A stretch of 64,000 nucleotides of DNA from Streptomyces sp. SCUT-3 (GTDB lineage Bacteria > Actinomycetota > Actinomycetes > Streptomycetales > Streptomycetaceae). This document shows, piece by piece, positions 7,818 through 15,330 of the stretch; position 1 is the first letter of the stretch, and each line of letters starts with the position of its first letter. Below the pieces are notes generated by a model that was not told the origin of the DNA, made no database searches, and saw nothing but the letters and a program-made list of their open reading frames with translations. A program made the position numbers and the translations under genes. The DNA is taken from contig NZ_CP046907.1 of the NCBI RefSeq assembly GCF_014083985.1, positions 2,398,001 to 2,462,000 of the forward strand, in the 5' to 3' direction.

Positions 7818-7994
7818 TCAGCCGCAGCCGCCCGCGGTGTCGTGGTCGTAGGCACCGACCAGATCGATCACCGCGGCGGGCACGCCGGCGAGGGGGTCGG
7901 GGAACCAGTCGTCGTCGACCTCGATGCGGCCGGGCGGGAGGGAGTCGGGGAGGACCGGCCCCGGTGCGGCGGCGTCCTGCTGTGCGTTCGTCAT
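7818..7994 (-). CDS. Unknown 58-residue acidic peptide ending GGCG
   Basis: I do not recognise this small gene. Its ATG overlaps the stop of the DsbA-like gene (ATGA), so it should be translationally coupled, and glmS follows after 23 bp. The N-terminal half is Ala/Pro-rich. The core EVDDDWFPDPLAGVPAAVID is acidic and hydrophobic, and the end reads GAYDHDTAGGCG with a single Cys. Third-position GC fits real coding DNA. It could be a small structural partner of the mutase or isomerase, or a peptide precursor; no RiPP maturation enzyme is visible nearby. Confidence 0.6.
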   Translation of the reverse strand: MTNAQQDAAAPGPVLPDSLPPGRIEVDDDWFPDPLAGVPAAVIDLVGAYDHDTAGGCG

Positions 7995-8653
7995 GCCTTC
8001 TCCCGCCCCTCCTGCGCGGCGGCTCTGGCCGCGGCCTTCTCCAGGGCCGTCGCCAGGGCGTCGAGGAACGCGTCCAGGCGGTCGACGCCCCAGAAGCGGT
8101 GCGGGCCGACCTTGAAGTAGGGGATGCCGAAGACGTCGTCGTCGTAGGCGGCGGCGAGCGCGTCGGCGCCCTCGGCCCGGATCTCCGGGTCGTCGACGGC
8201 GGAGACCATGGCGTCTCCGTCGAAACCGGCCGCCTCGGCGATCCGGTGCAGGACCTCCGGCTCGCAGACGTTCTCGCCCCGCTCCCAGCGGGCCTCGGTC
8301 ACCGCCCGGTAGAAGTCCTGCGCGCGGCCGAGCCGGCGGGCCCGCAGCCAGGCCAGGTGCGGCAGCTCCCACCAGGGGTCGATGTCGACCGGCCAGGTCA
8401 TCCGGTAGCCGAACTGCTGGGAGAGGCGCTTGGTGTCCTGGAGGATGTACAGGTGCTTGGCCTTGGACATCTGGACGTAGTGCATGCCGGAGCCGCGTTC
8501 CTCCAGGGCGGCCTCGGTGACCTTGTCCGGTCCCCAGAACGGGTAGTAGTCGATGACCTCGGGGGCCTGCGGGAACCGCTCCTCGAGCCGGCGCAGCGCC
8601 ATCCAGCTGAAGGGGCTGCGGAAGGAGAAGTAGAGCCTCGGCGGACGCCTCAT
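7991..8653 (-). CDS. DsbA-family / 2-hydroxychromene-2-carboxylate isomerase-like protein
   Basis: A 220-residue thioredoxin-fold protein of the GST-kappa/HCCA-isomerase group. The N-terminal LYFSFRSPFSWMALRRLE carries the family's S-P-x-S element in place of a CxxC, so a redox role is unlikely. The helical insert includes RMTWPVDIDPWWELPHLAWL, and the late FGIPYFKVGPHRFWGVDRLD is the cis-Pro strand region. HCCA isomerases shift double-bond geometry using glutathione. In a polyene-making cluster the natural inference is isomerisation of an acyl double bond, possibly before ring closure. ATGA overlaps bind it to the hotdog gene before it and the 58-residue ORF after it. Confidence 0.8.
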   Translation of the reverse strand: MRRPPRLYFSFRSPFSWMALRRLEERFPQAPEVIDYYPFWGPDKVTEAALEERGSGMHYVQMSKAKHLYILQDTKRLSQQFGYRMTWPVDIDPWWELPHLAWLRARRLGRAQDFYRAVTEARWERGENVCEPEVLHRIAEAAGFDGDAMVSAVDDPEIRAEGADALAAAYDDDVFGIPYFKVGPHRFWGVDRLDAFLDALATALEKAAARAAAQEGREKA

Positions 8654-9600
8654 GCCCGGCCTCCCAGGAGGGCGGCGCGGGTGGTGTCGTCGAACTCGGC
8701 CAGGGAGCCGGCCTTCTCCCCGCGGCTGACCGCGTAGCCGTGCATGATGCTGCCGGTGGCCGTACGGACCAGCTTCCCGTCGCGGTGCACGTAGCAGTCG
8801 AAGGACGCGGTGTACATGACGTCCTTGATGATCTCCTGCACGTTCAGGACGGTGTGCAGGGTCTCCTCCATGAGCGCGTCGGCGAGCAGGTGCACCCGGG
8901 CCCGCGACACCACGGGGATCCAGCCGCGCTCGACGAGCATGGTGCGCACGGAGATGCCGCGGGCGTCGAGGAAGCGGTCGACGACCTCCTCCATCGCCCG
9001 GACGTAGCCCGAGTGCTGCATGCGGTCGGAGAAGCGGCAGTAGAAGTAGGGGATCCGCCAGGACCACAGGAAGGCGTTGGAGTCGGCGGGGGCCAGGACG
9101 CCGGCCACGTCGGCGGCGTCGGCCTCCTTCGCCTGCTCGCCCGCGACGTCCGCCAGGGCCGCCGCCTCGGGGACCGTGTACGGCTCCAGGAACGCCGGGA
9201 CGGGCTCCGCCGCCGGGACGTCCTTGAGGGTCACCAGGGCGACGCGCACCTTGCCGCTGCACACCGTGACCGTCTCGCCGTCGCGCTCGACGGTCAGCTT
9301 CACCTTGAACGGCACGCCGTGGCCCGGCTTGGGCCGGCCGGGCTCGACGACTGCGGTCACCGCGTCGTCGATGCCGAGGGTGGCCGGCAGGCTCACCGAG
9401 TGGTCGACGAACTCCAGGCCGAGGCCGTAGGCGTGGTAGAGCTTCTCCGGCCCCACGCCCTTGCTGCGGAAGTACTCGAGCACCCCTTCCTCGCTGAGGT
9501 ACATGAAGTGCTTGAAGCCGATCCAGGTGCGGATGTTGGCGCCCTCGTAGCGGGGCTTGCCCACGGGTACGGCGAGGGTGCCGTCGAGCAGGTCTGTCAT
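8650..9600 (-). CDS. Double-hotdog thioesterase/dehydratase-like protein
   Basis: A 316-residue protein with two hotdog-like halves. The C-terminal half (about 175-300) is 4HBT-like: RFSDRMQHSGYVRAMEEVVD resembles the D-x-x-x-H-x-x-N/Y-Y start of acyl-CoA thioesterases, followed by IPVVSRARVHLLADALMEET. The N-terminal half (20-130) includes HAYGLGLEFVDHSVSLPATL and a basic-hydrophobic strand set. It may release, dehydrate or hold the ACP-bound chain. The true reaction cannot be read from sequence. The ATG at 9600 is chosen; its stop overlaps the DsbA-like start. It differs from the fused dehydratase at 15331-16320. Confidence 0.6.
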   Translation of the reverse strand: MTDLLDGTLAVPVGKPRYEGANIRTWIGFKHFMYLSEEGVLEYFRSKGVGPEKLYHAYGLGLEFVDHSVSLPATLGIDDAVTAVVEPGRPKPGHGVPFKVKLTVERDGETVTVCSGKVRVALVTLKDVPAAEPVPAFLEPYTVPEAAALADVAGEQAKEADAADVAGVLAPADSNAFLWSWRIPYFYCRFSDRMQHSGYVRAMEEVVDRFLDARGISVRTMLVERGWIPVVSRARVHLLADALMEETLHTVLNVQEIIKDVMYTASFDCYVHRDGKLVRTATGSIMHGYAVSRGEKAGSLAEFDDTTRAALLGGRA

Positions 9601-9611
9601 GAGCCTGTCCT

Positions 9612-10457
9612 TCACGTGCGTGTCGTACCGGCACCGGACGGTGACGGCGTGGGTGTGGGGTCCGGGAGGACGGACCGCAGGAATCCGGCGATCCCGGCCG
9701 CCACGTCGGCCGGCCTCTCGACGTGGCAGCAGTGGCGGTAGTGCGGGTACTGGCGCACCGTCGCCGCGGGCATCGCCGCGGCGAGGGCGGACGCGCGCTC
9801 CCCGGCGAGGGCCTCGTCGTGCTCGCCGGCGAGGACCAGGGTCGGCACGGGCGTGCGCGTCAGGTCGAGTTCGGTGGTGCCGACGAACTGCAGGAACAGG
9901 CTGAGGAAGCCGACGGGGCCGATCCTGTCGACGACCGCGTCCACCATCGCGGAGAAGACGTCGTCCTCCATGCGCGCGGCGCGCGGGCCCAGCCGCACTC
10001 GCGTCCCCTCCGCCATGGTGCGGCGGAAGCCGGCCAGCGCGGCGTCGTGCAGGGCCCAGTCCACCGCCAGGCTCTCCGGGCGGTAGAACGGGGCGACCAG
10101 GACGGCCGCGCGGACGCCCTCGGGGCCCCGGGGCCCGCAGTCGGCCAGGTGCTGGAGGACCGCGTTGGAGCCGAAGGAGTGACCGACCAGCACGTCGGCC
10201 GGCTCGGGGAGCCCGGCGAGCGCCTCGCGCAGCCAGTGCGCGGGGGTCCCGCGGTGCGGCCACCGGTAGGGGTTGCCCGCCCGCCACGGCATGTCGAGCG
10301 CGTAGGTCCGGCAGCCGCCCGGGAGCGTCGCGGCGAGCTGCTCCGCGAGCGGCGTCCAGCTCTCCCCGGTGTCCTCCATGCCGTGGACCATGGCCACCAC
10401 CGGGCCGGCGTCGCCCGGTCCGCGCCGGGCCGGCCGCACCTCCCTCGGCTCCTCCAT
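9612..10457 (-). CDS. Alpha/beta-hydrolase
   Basis: A 281-residue alpha/beta-hydrolase. VVAMVHGMEDTGESW gives the oxyanion loop, VLVGHSFGSNAV the nucleophile elbow with Ser, TLVLAGEHDEAL the acid, and YRHCCHVERPADVA the His. All triad members are therefore present. It lies 2 bp after the degenerate KS gene and 11 bp before the hotdog gene, so it is within the PKS operon. It could be a type II-like editing hydrolase or release the free acyl chain; substrate unknown. Confidence 0.8.
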   Translation of the reverse strand: MEEPREVRPARRGPGDAGPVVAMVHGMEDTGESWTPLAEQLAATLPGGCRTYALDMPWRAGNPYRWPHRGTPAHWLREALAGLPEPADVLVGHSFGSNAVLQHLADCGPRGPEGVRAAVLVAPFYRPESLAVDWALHDAALAGFRRTMAEGTRVRLGPRAARMEDDVFSAMVDAVVDRIGPVGFLSLFLQFVGTTELDLTRTPVPTLVLAGEHDEALAGERASALAAAMPAATVRQYPHYRHCCHVERPADVAAGIAGFLRSVLPDPTPTPSPSGAGTTRT

Positions 10458-10459
10458 CT

Positions 10460-11467
10460 CTAGGCCCTCCCGGCCGGGACGGGCACGCGGACCCGCCCCA
10501 GGCGCACCGAGGCGTAGCCGTCCTCGGCGTCGCCGCAGGTGACCAGGGCGCTGCGGCGCTCCCCGTCCGGGTGGTCCCCGACGGTGAGCCAGGACGCGGC
10601 GAGGGCGAGCTGGAGCACCCCGAGGGCGCCGTAGGTGTCCCCCAGGTGCGCGGAGACGTCGACGGCCGACGGGCCGCCGGCGCCGGGCGGCACCAGCCGC
10701 AGCGCGCCGGCCGCGGGCTGCGGGTGGTCGTCCGGGCGGGCGTGGTGGCGCACCGGGCCGAGCAGCAGGTCCGTGCCGGGGCCGCGGGGTTCGAGGACCA
10801 GGCAGGCGGCGGCCGCGCGCAGTCCGCCGGCGGGCGCCGGGTCCTCCCGCAGGCCGGCCAGGGCCGCGGCGACCTCGTCGTCGGGCTCCACGCCCACCAC
10901 GACGACCCGCCGGGCGCGTCCGCCGTGCAGCAGCAGGGAGCCGAGCCTGACCGCGTCGAGACCGGAGGTGGCGCCGCTGCACACCATCAGGTTGGGGCCG
11001 GTGAAGCCGTAGCGGATGGCGATGACGCTGGCGATGACGTTGCTGGACGCGTTGGGCCCGTTGAGGGGGCTCACGTCGTGCGCGGAGCCCGCCCGCATCG
11101 TGGCGGCGACGTCGCGGACGGTCTGCACGTTGCCCAGATTGGAGCTGACCACCACGGCGGTGCTCCCCGCCCCGGGGAGGGGTTCGGCGAGCCGGCCCGG
11201 GGGCAGTCCGAGAGCCCGGTGGACGGCGCACAGGGCCAGCCGGGTGGCGGGCTCCTTGAACAGCAGGCCCTTGCGGCCCAGCACGGTGTGCGCCTGGTCG
11301 GGCCCGCAGGCGGGTTCCGCGGCGGCCAGGACGGCCCGTGCCGCGGCGTCCCCGGCGGGCGCGGCGGCCTCCGGCCCGTCGCCGGCGCCCGGCACGTGGA
11401 CGCAGTGCGCGGTGACCGCGACACCTCCGGCCGGGGGCGTGCTCGTTTCCGTGCTCCTGGTACTCAT
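10460..11467 (-). CDS. Degenerate ketosynthase-like protein (second KS partner)
   Basis: A 335-residue KS homologue, shorter than the usual 400. At the active-site position where KS enzymes have TACSSG it reads SGATSG within MVCSGATSGLDAV, so the nucleophilic Cys appears replaced by Ala, with another Cys two residues earlier. The GHTxGA histidine is Asp (LGDTYGALG), and HGTGT is not visible. It is therefore probably non-condensing, like a chain length factor, and pairs with the complete KS at 11464-12600, whose stop overlaps its ATG. Together they form a second KS pair beside the main KS/CLF. Confidence 0.7.
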   Translation of the reverse strand: MSTRSTETSTPPAGGVAVTAHCVHVPGAGDGPEAAAPAGDAAARAVLAAAEPACGPDQAHTVLGRKGLLFKEPATRLALCAVHRALGLPPGRLAEPLPGAGSTAVVVSSNLGNVQTVRDVAATMRAGSAHDVSPLNGPNASSNVIASVIAIRYGFTGPNLMVCSGATSGLDAVRLGSLLLHGGRARRVVVVGVEPDDEVAAALAGLREDPAPAGGLRAAAACLVLEPRGPGTDLLLGPVRHHARPDDHPQPAAGALRLVPPGAGGPSAVDVSAHLGDTYGALGVLQLALAASWLTVGDHPDGERRSALVTCGDAEDGYASVRLGRVRVPVPAGRA

Positions 11468-12600
11468 CCGTCCACCCTGATGACGCTCACCGCGTTGACA
11501 CCGCCGAAGCCGAACGCGTTCACCTGGGCCACCCGCGCGTCGCAGGCGGCCGGTTCCCCGGTGACCAGCCGCAGGCCGGCGGCCTCGGCGATCGGGGTCC
11601 GCAGCCCGGCGGTCGCCGGCACCGAGCCGGTGCGCAGCGCCTCGGCCGCGACCAGCAGGCTCATCAGCGCGGCGCTGCCGGAGGTGTGGCCGACGGACCC
11701 CTTGATCCCGGTCACCAGCGGGCCCGTGCCCGCCCCGGCGAAGACCTCGCCGAGGGCGGCGGCCTCCGTCGGGTCGTTGAGCGCGGTGCCGGTCCCGTGC
11801 GCCAGCACCAGGCCGACGTCCTGCGGCCGCACCCCGGCCCGCTCGTGGGCGTCGCGCATCGCGGCGACGATGCCCGCCACGTCCGGTGCGGTCTCGTGGT
11901 GGGCGTCGCAGGACAGCCCCGTGCCCAGCAGTTCGGCCAGCCAGGTGCCGTGCGCGTCCTCGGCCCGCTGGAGGACGACGGCGGCCGCGCCCTCGCCGAG
12001 GAGCACGCCGGCCCGCCCCTCCTGGAAGGGCTGCAGGGCCGGGGTGGGGGCGTCGACCACCCGGCCCATCATGGTGAGCATGCTCTCGCTCATCGCGTCG
12101 CAGCCCGCCGCCACCACCGCGTCGGCCTCGCCCGCGGCGAGCAGGTCCTGGGCCAGCGCCAGGGCGTGCCCGGCGGCCGAGCAGGCGTTGGACACCGTGA
12201 GGACCTCGACGGCCTCCGGCAGGACCTCGCGCACGGCCGCGTCGAAGTGCAGGTCGCGCCTGCGCACCGGGACGCCGTCCAGGGCCCAGCGCTCCACCGC
12301 CCGCAGCTCGCGCAGGCCGGTGCCGACGACGACGGACACCCGCTGCACGGACGGGTCGATCCCGGCCTGCCGGACCGCGCCGCGCACGCACGCGGCGAGC
12401 CAGCGGCCGGTCCGCAGCAGTGGCTCGTCCCCGCCGCCGTCCCCGTCCTCGATGTGGTAGCCGCGGGTGACGTTGATCCGGTCGGTGTCGTAGAACCGCA
12501 GCGGACCGCTGCCGTCGGCACCCTTCGCCAGGGCGGTGAGGGTGGCCGCGGTGTCGCCCAGGCAGGTGAGCATCTCACCCCCGGTGATCGCGACGCGCAC
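11464..12600 (-). CDS. Beta-ketoacyl synthase (second KS)
   Basis: A 378-residue ketosynthase with a full Cys-His-His triad: VSNACSAAGHAL (Cys), LVLAHGTGTALND (His) and KGSVGHTSGSAAL (His), ending with VNAFGFGGVNAVSV. The GTG start lies inside the upstream CLF gene (26-bp overlap), showing translational coupling. It is shorter and more divergent than the main KS at 13786-14994. In such systems a second KS may prime the chain, extend it to a different length, or act at one elongation stage. The sequence does not decide. Confidence 0.85.
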   Translation of the reverse strand: MRVAITGGEMLTCLGDTAATLTALAKGADGSGPLRFYDTDRINVTRGYHIEDGDGGGDEPLLRTGRWLAACVRGAVRQAGIDPSVQRVSVVVGTGLRELRAVERWALDGVPVRRRDLHFDAAVREVLPEAVEVLTVSNACSAAGHALALAQDLLAAGEADAVVAAGCDAMSESMLTMMGRVVDAPTPALQPFQEGRAGVLLGEGAAAVVLQRAEDAHGTWLAELLGTGLSCDAHHETAPDVAGIVAAMRDAHERAGVRPQDVGLVLAHGTGTALNDPTEAAALGEVFAGAGTGPLVTGIKGSVGHTSGSAALMSLLVAAEALRTGSVPATAGLRTPIAEAAGLRLVTGEPAACDARVAQVNAFGFGGVNAVSVIRVDG

Positions 12601-13789
12601 GGTGCCACCCCCTCAGCACGGCGGCGCCGACGGCGCCGTCGGGGGAGCAGGAGGTCACCACGGACAGGCGGCCGTCCAGCGCGGGGTCGATCCGGTGCCG
12701 GCCGAGGAGGGCGGCGATCTGCAGCGAGCCGGACGCGCTGTGGCACTCGCCGGTGGACCGCTTGACGCGCAGCCGCTCGGCCGCCGTGCCCAGGGCCGCC
12801 TCGATGCCGCGGCGCTCCACCGCGTCCCGGTGCTCCACCCCGCTCTCGCCGGAGGCCACCGCCCACACCTCGGACGGTGCGGCGCCGGCCCGCTCCAGGG
12901 CCCGGGCGATGCAGGTCGCGAGGCCCTCGGCGGCGCCGGGCCGTCCCCGGTCGCCGGCCTCGGGACGGCCGTCGGCGGGGGCGTAGGTGCCGACCTCGAC
13001 GGCGAGCACCTCGGCGTCCGGGAGGCGCCCGGCGCGGTGCACCGCGGCGGCGTCCTCGACGACGAACACCGCCGACCCCTCGCCCACCGGTGCGCGGCCG
13101 TCGTCGGCGGCGTACAGGTGGTGGGTGCCCCAGGCCGTGTGCGGGCTGAACTCCTCGACGGAGCCGACGAGGAGGGCGTCGGCGTAGTCGCGGCGGATCA
13201 GGTTGCGGGCGTAGCGCAGCGCGCTCAGCCCGGCGAGCTGCCCGCCGGCGACGGTGGCGTTGACGCCCTTGAGGCGGTGCCGGATAGCCGCCTGGCCGGC
13301 CGCGCAGTTCATCACCGTGTTGGGGAAGAGCATGGGGTTGACCAGGTAGGGGCGGTCCTGGACGAGGGTCTCGCGGCTGTACTCGCCGGTGGCCCTGATG
13401 CTGCCGGCGGTGGTGCCCAGGACGATGCCGACCCGCTCGCGGTTGTCGTCGCCGACGGCGAGGTCGGTGTCGTCCAGGGCCAGCGAGCAGCCGACGAGGG
13501 CCAGCGAGGTGCTGCGGTCGAAGAAGCTGGTGCCCTTGCGGCCGAGGTGGTCGCGGACCCGGAAGTCGGGCATGGCGCAGGCCTCGGCCGCGGGCAGGTC
13601 CTCGTCCTCGAACATCCCGGTGACGTCGCGCAGGCCGCTGCGGCCCTCGGTGACGGCGGCTGAGAACTCCTCGGCGCCGATCGCGAGGGAGCAGACGGTG
13701 CCCCATCCGGTGATGGCGAGCGCCCCGTCGCGGGGCAGGTGCCCGGCCGCCGCCTCCGGGCGCGCGTCCGGCAGTGCTGTGGCGTTCAT
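12575..13789 (-). CDS. Chain length factor (KS-beta)
   Basis: A 404-residue KS homologue in which the active-site Cys is replaced by Gln (VAGGQLAGLSAL), the classical mark of a chain length factor. The remaining fold is intact, with RSTGECHSASGSLQIAALLG in place of the GHTxGA loop. CLFs form a heterodimer with the KS-alpha encoded directly upstream and set the number of extensions. Its ATG overlaps the KS stop (ATGA). With KR and DH beside it, the pair probably makes a reduced, polyene-type chain rather than a poly-beta-keto aromatic. Confidence 0.9.
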   Translation of the reverse strand: MNATALPDARPEAAAGHLPRDGALAITGWGTVCSLAIGAEEFSAAVTEGRSGLRDVTGMFEDEDLPAAEACAMPDFRVRDHLGRKGTSFFDRSTSLALVGCSLALDDTDLAVGDDNRERVGIVLGTTAGSIRATGEYSRETLVQDRPYLVNPMLFPNTVMNCAAGQAAIRHRLKGVNATVAGGQLAGLSALRYARNLIRRDYADALLVGSVEEFSPHTAWGTHHLYAADDGRAPVGEGSAVFVVEDAAAVHRAGRLPDAEVLAVEVGTYAPADGRPEAGDRGRPGAAEGLATCIARALERAGAAPSEVWAVASGESGVEHRDAVERRGIEAALGTAAERLRVKRSTGECHSASGSLQIAALLGRHRIDPALDGRLSVVTSCSPDGAVGAAVLRGWHRARRDHRG

Positions 13790-14994
13790 GCGACCCGTCC
13801 GAGGATGGTGATGGCGTTGTTGCCGCCGAAGGCGAACCCGTGGTTCTGCACGACCCGCGGCCGGGCCGGCCGGCTCTCGTTGGGCACGGGGTCGATGAGG
13901 GCGAGCTCCGGGTCCTGGGTGCGGTGGTTGACGGTGGGCGGGAGCCAGCCCTGGTCGATGGCGAGCGCGGAGGCGATGGCCCCGAAGCCGCTGGCCGCGC
14001 CCATGGTGTGGCCGAGCATGGACTTGATGGAGCTCATCGGCGGCGGCTCCTCCCCGAATACCTCGATCACCGCCCGGGACTCCATGGCGTCGTTGGCCGG
14101 GGTGCCGGTGCCGTGGGCGCAGATGTAGTCCACGTCCGAGGGCTCGATGCCGGCGTTGTGGTGCGCCCGGCGCATGCACTCGGCGATGCTCACCGGGTCG
14201 GGGGCGACCATGTGGTTGGCGTCGCAGTTGAGCCCGTAGCCGAGGACCTCGGCGTAGATGTGGGCCCCGCGGGCGGTGGCCGACTCCAGGGTCTCCAGGA
14301 ACAGGGCGGCGCCGCCCTCCCCGGTCAGGATGCCGGAGCGGTCCTTGTCGAAGGGGGAGCACGCCTCCTTGGTGAGGGCGCCGAGCCGGTAGAAGCCGGC
14401 GTGGGCCCAGCGGCAGACCGAGTCCGCGCCGCCGGCGATCATGTAGTCGGCGTCGCCGGTGTGGATCTGGTCGTAGGCGTAGCCGAGGGCGTAGTTGCTG
14501 GCCGAGCAGGCCGTGGACAGCGTCACGGCCTCGCCGGTCAGGCCCAGCTCCTGGTTGACGGCGTTGGCCAGCCGGGAGGCCGGGACCTGGCGGACGAGCT
14601 CGGGGGTGAGCCCGGTCAGCCCCCGGTCGACCCATTCGGCGGTGAGGCGTTCGACGACCTGCGACTCGCCGCTGGTGGTCCCGATGCTGGAGCCCGCCCG
14701 GGACCGGGAGAGCTCCTCGGGGTCCATGCCGGAGTCCTCGACGGCGAGCCGGGCGGCGGCCGCGGCGAACAGGCTCGTGCGGCCCCAGTCGGCCGGCGAG
14801 ACGGTCCGCAGGAGGGCCTTGGGGTCGAAGTCCGCGACCTCGCCGGCCATGAAGTGGGGGAACCCGGAGGCGTCGAAGCTGGAGATCGGGGAGATCCCGC
14901 TGCGGCCGGCGCGCAGTGCCGGGCCGAACGCCCCCACTCCGGTCCCTATGCTCGATATGGGGCCGAGCCCCGTGATGACGACGCGGCGTCCCAT
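13786..14994 (-). CDS. Ketosynthase alpha (main KS)
   Basis: A 402-residue ketosynthase resembling FabF and type II PKS KS-alpha. It opens MGRRVVITGLGPISSIG. The nucleophile is in LSTACSASNYAL, with YICAHGTGTPAND and KSMLGHTMGAASG supplying the two histidines, and it ends GFAFGGNNAITILG. It condenses malonyl-ACP with the growing chain, partnered by the CLF overlapping its 3' end. The ACP gene ends 1 bp upstream of its ATG. Confidence 0.94.
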   Translation of the reverse strand: MGRRVVITGLGPISSIGTGVGAFGPALRAGRSGISPISSFDASGFPHFMAGEVADFDPKALLRTVSPADWGRTSLFAAAAARLAVEDSGMDPEELSRSRAGSSIGTTSGESQVVERLTAEWVDRGLTGLTPELVRQVPASRLANAVNQELGLTGEAVTLSTACSASNYALGYAYDQIHTGDADYMIAGGADSVCRWAHAGFYRLGALTKEACSPFDKDRSGILTGEGGAALFLETLESATARGAHIYAEVLGYGLNCDANHMVAPDPVSIAECMRRAHHNAGIEPSDVDYICAHGTGTPANDAMESRAVIEVFGEEPPPMSSIKSMLGHTMGAASGFGAIASALAIDQGWLPPTVNHRTQDPELALIDPVPNESRPARPRVVQNHGFAFGGNNAITILGRVA

Positions 14995-14995
14995 G

Positions 14996-15256
14996 TCATG
15001 CCTGCCAGCCGGCGTGCTGGGCCACCACGTCGTGGACGGCCCGCAGGTTGCCCATGTTGGGCAGCTCCGACTGCGGGATGTCGATCCCGTACTTCTTCTC
15101 GATCCGGGCCAGGATCTCGATCGCCCGCAGCGAGTCCGCCTCGTGCTCCTCCACGAACGAACTGGTCTCGGTGATCTCCTCCGGCTCGACCTCCAGCACC
15201 TCGGCGACGATCTCGCGCAGCTCGTCGAGGTGGTCGGCGTTCACGGCCTGGGACAT
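14996..15256 (-). CDS. Acyl carrier protein, copy 1
   Basis: An 86-residue acidic carrier protein. The phosphopantetheine Ser lies in EEHEADSLRAIEILARIEKK (near residue 42). This version has EADSL rather than the FabD-type DSL(D/E). It carries the growing chain for the KS/CLF, KR and DH. Protein and DNA are nearly identical to the ACP at 20376-20636: only Ser/Thr at residue 2 and Ala/Thr at residue 7 differ. It lies between the DH and KS genes. Confidence 0.95.
   Translation of the reverse strand: MSQAVNADHLDELREIVAEVLEVEPEEITETSSFVEEHEADSLRAIEILARIEKKYGIDIPQSELPNMGNLRAVHDVVAQHAGWQA
15001..15252. repeat. Near-identical ACP duplication (partner 20381-20632)
   Basis: These 252 bp match 20381-20632 with two mismatches by direct reading. 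The matching block covers nearly the whole ACP gene and stops at its start region. That points to a recent copy or gene conversion rather than old paralogy. Confidence 0.9.
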
Positions 15257-15330
15257 GTACGGCTCCTTGGGTTGTGGTGCGGACGGACGGGTGCGGGCCG
15301 GCCCGACGGGGGCCCGGACCGGCCCGCGGT

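Noticed and set aside
7818-7994. Confident RiPP precursor call
   Set aside because: No maturation enzyme, leader motif or repeat core is visible; only small size and a C-terminal Cys suggest it.
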